Assembly: GCA_944385935.1 (NCBI GenBank)
Contig: CALWZC010000010.1
Coordinates: forward strand, 1-64,000
Length of the DNA stretch: 64,000 nt
Direction: 5' to 3'
From: an uncultured Anaerofilum sp.
Lineage (GTDB): Bacteria; Bacillota; Clostridia; Oscillospirales; Ruminococcaceae
This document shows, in pieces, positions 58,353-64,000 of this stretch (within the stretch, counting starts at the first letter, position 1; every line of letters begins with the position of its first letter). The translations under genes were made by a program, and so were the position numbers. The notes beneath the pieces are model-generated. The model made no database searches, was not told the origin of the DNA, and was given only the letters and a program-made list of their open reading frames with translations.

Positions 58353-59729
58353 TCAAAGATTATTGGATTGCACTGTTGTTTTGGTTGCTGTTGTTTGCCC
58401 TTGTGCTACGCCTTCAGTGCTATCAGGCACAAAAAGAATCTTTACAGTGGCAAACATAATTTTTAAGTCCTCGGTAAAGCTGGGATTTGCAATGTACATC
58501 AAATCCATTTGCAATTTGTCGTAAGGGGTGGTATTATACTTGCCGTACACCTGGGCATAACCAGTTAGGCCGGCTTTTGCCTGCAACCGCAGTGCAAACT
58601 CTGGCAAATCCTTTTCATATTGGGCGGCAATTTCGGGACGCTCAGGCCGAGGGCCTACAATGGTCATTTCACCCTTAAAAATATTGATAAGCTGGGGCAG
58701 CTCGTCCAGTCGGCATTTGCGGATAAACCGGCCGATGGGGGTAATACGGTCGTCCTTTTCTCCGGTGGAAAGACGAGCCACGCCGTCCTTTTCTGCATCC
58801 ACTCGCATACTGCGGAACTTCAGCACATCAAACTTTTTGCCGTCCTTGGTTAGGCGACACTGTTTGTAAAAAGCTGGGCCGCCGTCGGTTGCTTTGATGG
58901 CAATTCCCACTACCAACATCACAGGGGAGAACACCAGCAATGCCAAGCCCGACACTACAATGTCAAAGGCACGCTTTACAAAAAGGTATTCTGGGTTTGG
59001 GTCATAGCGTTTTACCCGCAGCATGGGCAGATGGAACATGTGCATTCTCTCTGCGCTGCTCATAAGCACATCACCTATACGGGGGATAAGATACACCTGT
59101 ATACCTCTTGCCACACACTGTTTTAAAATGATATTACGCTCACGGGAATGGATGCCACACAAAAACACTACATCCACTCCATCCAATATTTTTAATTGGT
59201 TATCCAAAGCCGCTGTAATGCCAGCAATGCTGGTAACGTTAAACTTTGCCTCTAGGCCATATTCCGAAATTAGCTGTTCCAAGCCTTCCAGCATGTCATA
59301 AATAACAGCGGTTTTTTTCGCTTTATGGGTACGAAAGTACCATTTATGTGCAGTAACACACCACAGAGATGCCAGCAGCAGTTGGACAACAAATGTACCA
59401 AGCAAAGGCAGCACTGGGGGGAAGGTTTTCATTAAAAGCCAAGTAATTGCATAAATGATGCCGTCCGAAATCAACAAAGCAAGTAGTTGGGAACCGATTA
59501 ACTCAGAAATTCGGCTTAACGACACACGAAAAGCCTCATAAATTCTTCCATAGGTAATGTAAAGCACAAAAAACAAAGCAATTATTAGCCAGTTTCCCTT
59601 TCGGAAAAAAGGTTCTGCCAAATTTTGTGCATAAGCCATATACCAACACACTCCAAAAGGAATGGTTACCAAAACTGCATTCAGTACCTTCACCAATCGT
59701 AACACGGTACTGCGACGCAAATTATCCAT
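58353..59729 (-). CDS. Priming polyprenyl-phosphate sugar-1-phosphate transferase (WbaP/EpsE type)
   Basis: About 458 residues from ATG 59729, with AGGAGAGAATATA upstream. Five N-terminal helices and a CoA-binding-like middle domain precede the C-terminal bacterial sugar transferase domain (FDIVVSGLALLVFSPVMLVV, KFRSMRVDAEKDG, RFIRKCRLDELPQLINIFKG, GPRPERPE). It starts the repeat unit by moving a sugar phosphate onto undecaprenyl phosphate. It is the first gene of the operon. Confidence 0.9.
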   Translation of the reverse strand: MDNLRRSTVLRLVKVLNAVLVTIPFGVCWYMAYAQNLAEPFFRKGNWLIIALFFVLYITYGRIYEAFRVSLSRISELIGSQLLALLISDGIIYAITWLLMKTFPPVLPLLGTFVVQLLLASLWCVTAHKWYFRTHKAKKTAVIYDMLEGLEQLISEYGLEAKFNVTSIAGITAALDNQLKILDGVDVVFLCGIHSRERNIILKQCVARGIQVYLIPRIGDVLMSSAERMHMFHLPMLRVKRYDPNPEYLFVKRAFDIVVSGLALLVFSPVMLVVGIAIKATDGGPAFYKQCRLTKDGKKFDVLKFRSMRVDAEKDGVARLSTGEKDDRITPIGRFIRKCRLDELPQLINIFKGEMTIVGPRPERPEIAAQYEKDLPEFALRLQAKAGLTGYAQVYGKYNTTPYDKLQMDLMYIANPSFTEDLKIMFATVKILFVPDSTEGVAQGQTTATKTTVQSNNL

Positions 59730-59809
59730 TATATTCTCTCCTATGTATCTGGTTGTTGCTGTTTCTATCTTATCATCTATAAAATACTTTGACACTCTTA
59801 TTTGTAGGC

Positions 59810-59837
59810 ATTGTATACCTTTTTATTAGGAGGTCAA
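59810..59837 (-). promoter_or_regulatory. Promoter of the exopolysaccharide operon
   Basis: Minus strand: TTGACC (59837-59832), a 16-base spacer, then TACAAT (59815-59810). Transcription would start about 75 bases before the priming-transferase ATG. It overlaps a plus-strand promoter-like pair, TTGACA (59789-59794), 17 bases, TGTATA (59812-59817), which has no gene behind it. Nothing else is visible from 59838 to 60080 except AT-rich DNA. Confidence 0.65.
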
Positions 59838-60084
59838 AAAATACACAATCGCAATAACAACTTACTATATTGTGACATTCCCTTAATTATATCCTGTTTT
59901 GCGGAATATTGCAATCTTACACCATTTTTTTACTGCATTTTATCTCTTTGTATAATTTTTTTTGTAAAAACTTTCTATGGGTTGCTGTTTTTTATATAAA
60001 AACACACCACAATTTGTCTATTATATAAAATAATAAAACCAGATGGTTATTTGCATCCTTGGGATAACCACAGAATTGAGGCAA

Positions 60085-60125
60085 AATGAAAAGGCTTGCT
60101 GCCCTCACAGGTAGCAAGCCTTTTT
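60085..60125 (-). terminator. Intrinsic terminator of gltB
   Basis: AAAAGGCTTGCT (60089-60100) pairs with AGCAAGCCTTTT (60113-60124). The minus strand then runs into TTTTCATTTT. Confidence 0.7.
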
Positions 60126-60149
60126 GCTGATTAAACTGATATTTTTTAG

Positions 60150-62273
60150 TTAAACAGTCTGTGTCTGTTGCAAAATAGCTTTGTATTCAAATGGGATAAC
60201 TTTTTTAAATTGGAGCAAGGAATGGGAGAAGTTTTGCAAGATTTCTTTTGCTTTAGGGGAATTTGTTTCTTTTACATGGTTTTGCAGCAGTTCTTGCAGG
60301 GTTTCGGCATCCTTCCAGCTTGGCTGCTCCATACTTACCAATTCATGATTCAGGGTTTTGTATAGTTGGTTTTGGGGGTCAAATACAAAGGCTATGCCAC
60401 CGCTCATGCCTGCGGCAAAGTTTTTGCCTGTACTTCCCAAAACCACCACACAGCCCCCTGTCATATACTCACAGCCATGTTCCCCAACGCCTTCCACTAC
60501 AGCCACTGCACCGGAATTTCGCACACAAAAGCGTTCTCCGGCAACTCCGTTGATATAGGCTTCTCCAGAGGTTGCGCCATACAGTGCCACATTTCCCACC
60601 ACAATATTGTCATCAGCGGCATAGCTTGCATTGGCTGGCAAGGAAATGGTCAATTTGCCTCCAGAAAGCCCTTTGCCAAAATAATCGTTGGCATCTCCCT
60701 CCAAAGCCAAGGTTATTCCATGGGGCAAGAATGCGCCAAAGCTCTGACCGGCTGCCCCTGTGCAATGGATGTGGATGGTGTCGTGGGGCAAGCCATCGGG
60801 ATGCCGCCGTGTCACCTGCTCGCCAATTTGTGTACCAAAGGCTCGGTCGGTGTTGGTCAGGTGCTGTTGCAGTCGGCAGGGGATAGCCCTTTCTATGGCT
60901 TGCTGTAAAGGTTTGCTGGTTTGCAGTAATTGAAAATCTTTGGTGTTTTCCAGCCCAAAATCATACGCCTTTTCGGGGGAGAATGTGCAAGGCTTGCTGC
61001 TGGCGGCTAACAAGCCCGACAAATCCAATGGGCTATTGCGCTTTTGCTTTAGTAGGTCTACACGGCCCACCATTTCATCCACCGTTGCAATGCCTAGCAT
61101 TGCCATATATTCTCGCAGCTCCTCGGCAACGAACAGCATAAACATTTCCACATACTCCGGCTTACCTGCAAATTTTTTACGCAACTGGGGATTTTGGGTA
61201 GCAATGCCTTTGGGGCAGGTGTCCAAACTGCATACACGAAGCATATCACACCCTAAAGTCACCAGAGGAGCAGTGGCAAATCCAAATTCCTCAGCTCCCA
61301 AAAGGGCAGCAATGGCAACATCTCGCCCACTCATCAGCTTGCCATCGGTTTCCAGCCGTACCTGTTGGCGCAAGCCATTTTGCAGCAAGGTTTGATGGGC
61401 TTCGGCTAGCCCCAACTCCCAAGGCAATCCAGCATGATGAATAGAGCTAATAGGTGCGGCACCGGTTCCCCCATCATAGCCAGACACCAAAACCGTTGTT
61501 GCCCCTGCCTTTGCCACACCGGCGGCAATGGTGCCTACTCCTGCCTCAGACACTAGCTTGACCGAAATATCAGCTTTGGTATTGGCGTTTTTGAGGTCAT
61601 AAATCAGTTGTGCTAAGTCCTCGATGGAATAAATATCGTGGTGGGGCGGGGGAGAAATCAGGCTGACGCCGGGGGTGGAACGGCGTGTTTCGGCAATCCA
61701 TGGGTAGACCTTTTTGCCCGGAAGGTGCCCACCTTCCCCCGGCTTTGCTCCCTGTGCTATTTTTATCTGTAATTCCTGTGCACTGACAAGATATTCACTG
61801 GTTACCCCAAATCGTCCGCTTGCCACCTGTTTAATGGCAGAGTTGCGGCAGTGTTGGGGGTTGGTGTCTGCCATGCGTTCCCTTTGCTCTCCACCCTCTC
61901 CGCTGTTGGATTTGCCCCCCAGCCGATTCATGGCAATGGCCAATGCTTCATGGGCTTCCTGCGAGATAGAGCCGTAGGACATTGCCCCTGTTTTAAAGCG
62001 TTTTACAATGCTTTCCACAGGTTCCACCTGCTCCAAAGGGATGCCCTGTTCTGGGTAGTTGAACTCCAACAGGCTGCGAAGATAGCCGGTGTGTTGGCTG
62101 TCTACCTGCTGGGTATATTGTTTAAACAGACCATAATCTTTCTGTCGGGTAGATTGCTGCAAAAGGTGGATGGTTTCGGGGGTATAGCGGTGCTGTTCGC
62201 CCCCCTTTTTTGCCTTGTGCCTTCCCAAAGAGGGCAAGGTCAATTCCCCCTTTCCTCAAAGGCTTGTGCATGG
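60150..62273 (-). pseudogene. gltB: Glutamate synthase large subunit, C-terminal half
   Basis: The frame from 62243 gives 697 residues. The FMN/4Fe-4S synthase domain ([50 protein letters not shown], the Cys cluster [15 protein letters not shown]) and the GxGxG C-terminal domain ([31 protein letters not shown]) are intact. Adding one base to the C5 run at 62246-62250 extends homology to about 62273 ([20 protein letters not shown]). The N-terminal amidotransferase piece lies at 63471-63833; about 650-700 residues between the two are missing. It can no longer use glutamine in one chain, but an isolated ammonia-dependent synthase half could fold. Confidence 0.88.
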
Positions 62274-62280
62274 TTGACAG

Positions 62281-62457
62281 GCTGCTTTATAATCATAGGG
62301 GGCGGCAGCACTTTTGCTGTCGCCCCTTGATTACCCTCCTGCAAAGACGGGCGGGGCTGTCAACGGCGGCGCGGTACGCGGCGTTCATCTTGACCGTTGG
62401 CTGGCTCGGCTGGCTTTGCTATATAATATTCACTAATCTTTTCCGCGCAATTTGATT
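62281..62457. other. GC-rich foreign-looking segment at the insertion edge
   Basis: A GC-rich patch (62340-62420, with GGCGGCGCGGTACGCGGCG) stands out from its AT-rich neighbours. It carries an open plus-strand stretch reading AARYAAFILTVGWLGWLCYI, which looks like a short membrane peptide of mobile-element type. I cannot identify it. It marks one side of the segment that replaced the middle of gltB. Confidence 0.4.
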
Positions 62458-62781
62458 TTAAAGATTACCAAATAGGGAAATATAAATCAATCCGATTGTT
62501 CCTATGGCAATGAAACTTAACGCCAAACCGACTCTTTTTTTTCGAGAGTCAAATTCTCTTCTTGAACTATCCGTCATATTAGAGGGATACTTATTTCTAC
62601 CGATTAGGTATAATAAAAGACCACCACCGCCATTTCCACTAAGTGAAAAAATACCCCAAAAATTAGGGTGTTTCAATCCTCTGCTTTCTGCATCAAGAGC
62701 TACTAATCTGAAAAGTTGATAAATAAAAGTAAATGCACCTAATAAAACCATAAATACAAAAGTAGTTGCTAAAACTATCAT
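62458..62781 (-). CDS. Small membrane protein beside an XRE regulator
   Basis: 107 residues with helices at MIVLATTFVFMVLLGAFTFI, a middle LSGNGGGGLLLYLIGRNKYP and VGLALSFIAIGTIGLIYISL. It lies 12 bases after the XRE gene. Function unknown. The pair looks like a small mobile regulatory unit. Confidence 0.65.
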   Translation of the reverse strand: MIVLATTFVFMVLLGAFTFIYQLFRLVALDAESRGLKHPNFWGIFSLSGNGGGGLLLYLIGRNKYPSNMTDSSRREFDSRKKRVGLALSFIAIGTIGLIYISLFGNL

Positions 62782-62793
62782 TACTAATTCCTC

Positions 62794-63201
62794 CTAAAGT
62801 TTTTTTATTATCTGATAAAATACCATACAAGTCGAGATAATACTGAGAGATGAACCTCCCATAATCAAATAGTTATTTTTTACTATTAGTCCATTAAACA
62901 ATGTAAACAAAATGAGAATCAAAATATTTATGGCGATTGCTAAAATCAGTTTTTGATTACTCTTTACAGTGTTTGTGCTTTTCTCCAAATGTTCTATCAT
63001 TTCTGTATCCTCTTTCAAAAGTCTGTCAAGGCTAATATCATACAAGTTACTCAGTTTGATTACACTCACAATATCAGGAAATGATTTTTCGTTTTCCCAG
63101 TTTGATATGGTTTGACGGGAAACTTGTATTTTCTCCGCCACACACTCTTGAGTTAATCCCGCCTTTACTCTTGCCTGTTTTAGCTTGACGCCTATCTCCA
63201 T
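62794..63201 (-). CDS. XRE-family regulator with membrane tail
   Basis: 135 residues from ATG 63201, with AAGGAGG upstream; the longer start at 63258 lacks a site. The N-terminal helix-turn-helix is LTQECVAEKIQVSRQTISNW, followed by FPDIVSVIKLSNLYDISLDR. Two C-terminal membrane helices (LILAIAINILILILFTLFNG and the YLIMGGSSLSIISTCMVFYQ region) tether it. Such membrane-tailed XRE proteins sit beside small membrane proteins in Firmicutes. It lies inside broken gltB. The 63202-63470 gap contains AT-rich DNA with no gene I can support. Confidence 0.82.
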   Translation of the reverse strand: MEIGVKLKQARVKAGLTQECVAEKIQVSRQTISNWENEKSFPDIVSVIKLSNLYDISLDRLLKEDTEMIEHLEKSTNTVKSNQKLILAIAINILILILFTLFNGLIVKNNYLIMGGSSLSIISTCMVFYQIIKKL

Positions 63202-63470
63202 AACACTTTTCCTCCTTTCGTAAACACTATCACATTTTTTGAATTGATTGTCTATCAAAATTGCTTTACATCAACTAAATATTCTTGTCAAAATTCTTTT
63301 ACATACAATATATAGTAGTTAAAGGTGGAACACCCCATATACATTTAGGAAGTATTTACCATTAACGGTATCAGCGAATTTGCTATTTATTATACATTAA
63401 AGATACGGTTTTATCTATTGTTGTTTTTGTATTTTGGAATAGTGGGTTGTCTATCTTTTAATTTTTTATG

Positions 63471-63833
63471 TTACTTTATGGCACATGAGCATTGTGCCAA
63501 GGTTTCAAACTGCTGTTTGGCTTGGTCTTGCTGGGCTTTGTCCTGAGAAAAAAAGAACATACCCACGGCATATTGTCCCTTTTCGCCCAATGCAATGCCC
63601 TGCCGTTTTGCCACCTTGCTAAAAAAGCCATGGGGAATTTGTGTTAAAATGCCTACTCCGTCCCCTGTTTGTCCGTCGGCATCTTTACCGGCACGATGTT
63701 CCAGCCCTTCCACAATTTTTAGGGCATCGTCCACTACTCCATGGCTTTGGCTGCCGTCTATATGTACAACTGCTCCAATTCCGCAGTTGTCGTGTTCAAA
63801 AGATGGATGGTATAGGGTGTTTTGCTGTTCCAT
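63471..63833 (-). pseudogene. gltB: Glutamate synthase large subunit, N-terminal fragment
   Basis: 120 residues of the class II glutamine amidotransferase domain. The catalytic Cys is in FEHDNCGIGAVV, after the usual short propeptide, then IVEGLEHRAGKDADGQTGDG and VGILTQIPHGFF. Homology stops at FETLAQ and a stop follows five residues later. AGAAGGAGGAATATTCC precedes the ATG. The gene starts normally but is cut by the insertion. Confidence 0.88.
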
Positions 63834-63863
63834 GGAATATTCCTCCTTCTGGGTATAGCCAAC

Positions 63864-63920
63864 GAAAAAAAGACGCCAAAGGACTGCCCTAGCTGGGCAG
63901 AACTCCTTGACGCCTTTGTC
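63864..63920 (-). promoter_or_regulatory. Structured leader/attenuator of gltB
   Basis: On the minus strand: AAGGAGTT then CTGCCC, loop AGCTA, GGGCAG then TCCTT, followed by TTTGGCGTCTTTTTTT. GGCGTC occurs on both sides of the hairpin. Similar leaders stand before nitrogen genes in Clostridia as I recall, and an ANTAR-type or other antitermination control is plausible. The hairpin could equally end an upstream transcript. Confidence 0.4.
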
Positions 63921-64000
63921 AATTGCTGTATGTTTTTTGTGTGTACTCCACTATACGCTATTTTGAGATAATTTGCAAAGCCTTTTTGAAAAAATCGTGA

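Noticed and set aside
59811-59999. ORF of 62 codons behind the plus-strand promoter
   Set aside because: Its start lies before the possible transcript start, and the AGGAGG is not followed by a start codon.
62210-62455. Plus-strand ORF of 81 codons across the insertion edge
   Set aside because: It begins antisense to gltB. Only the part AARYAAFILTVGWLGW looks protein-like, so it is treated as a remnant rather than a gene.
1-64000. CRISPR array, tRNA, rRNA or complete insertion sequence
   Set aside because: No regularly spaced direct repeats, no tRNA-like cloverleaf and no transposase gene were seen on either strand.

Overview
The window looks like chromosomal DNA from a low-to-moderate GC Firmicute of class Clostridia, probably near the Oscillospiraceae/Ruminococcaceae. 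The evidence is strong AGGAGG-type ribosome binding sites, a YesN/Lpl-type sugar ABC operon, an EFR1-type flavodoxin-ferredoxin protein, a Clostridium-type Argonaute and a Clostridia-style gltB leader. This placement comes from gene content, not from a search.

Layout. 0-6.4 kb: a truncated XRE regulator and a type I restriction-modification operon (hsdR-hsdM-hsdS, minus strand). 6.6-9.2 kb: a frameshifted small membrane protein gene, an EFR1 protein, and a coiled-coil protein with a near-consensus promoter and its own terminator. 9.4-19.3 kb: a glycan-uptake locus with an AraC-type membrane sensor, a lipoprotein and two permeases, a divergent heparinase II/III-like lyase and an MFS transporter; a deleted copy of the 8.3 kb gene lies between the last two. 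19.5-24.3 kb: a candidate small RNA, a coiled-coil protein, an SNF2-like helicase without its C-terminus that collides with an unknown gene, a zinc-ribbon protein, a DUF6881-like protein and a fructokinase. 24.5-26.5 kb: a soluble PAS-PAS chemoreceptor flanked by two copies of a palindromic element.

28.7-42.7 kb is the most unusual part. It is a tightly packed minus-strand operon of about seven large, mostly unnameable genes: metallo-beta-lactamase-fold protein, DUF6603-like giant, three conserved unknowns, a beta-propeller-like protein and a protein with a C-terminal Hint (intein-like) domain. Immediately upstream (43.3-45.6 kb) is a long prokaryotic Argonaute with an intact DEDD tetrad. Two related hairpin elements at 26.6 and 43.1 kb bracket the operon and an S41-like gene.

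46.0-59.7 kb is one minus-strand exopolysaccharide/capsule operon: priming sugar transferase, three family-2 glycosyltransferases, Wzy-like polymerase, TupA-like ATP-grasp, CapA, a GT-like protein, acetyltransferase, Wzx flippase and three nucleotide-sugar enzymes. It would make a lipid-linked repeat unit, probably containing uronic acid, and flip and polymerise it. 60.1-63.9 kb: gltB (glutamate synthase large subunit) broken by a roughly 1.2 kb insertion carrying an XRE regulator and a membrane protein, with its middle lost.

Several genes are split by shifts that one missing base in a homopolymer would repair. This may be real decay or a sequencing/assembly artefact, and it affects how the 28-42 kb operon should be read.
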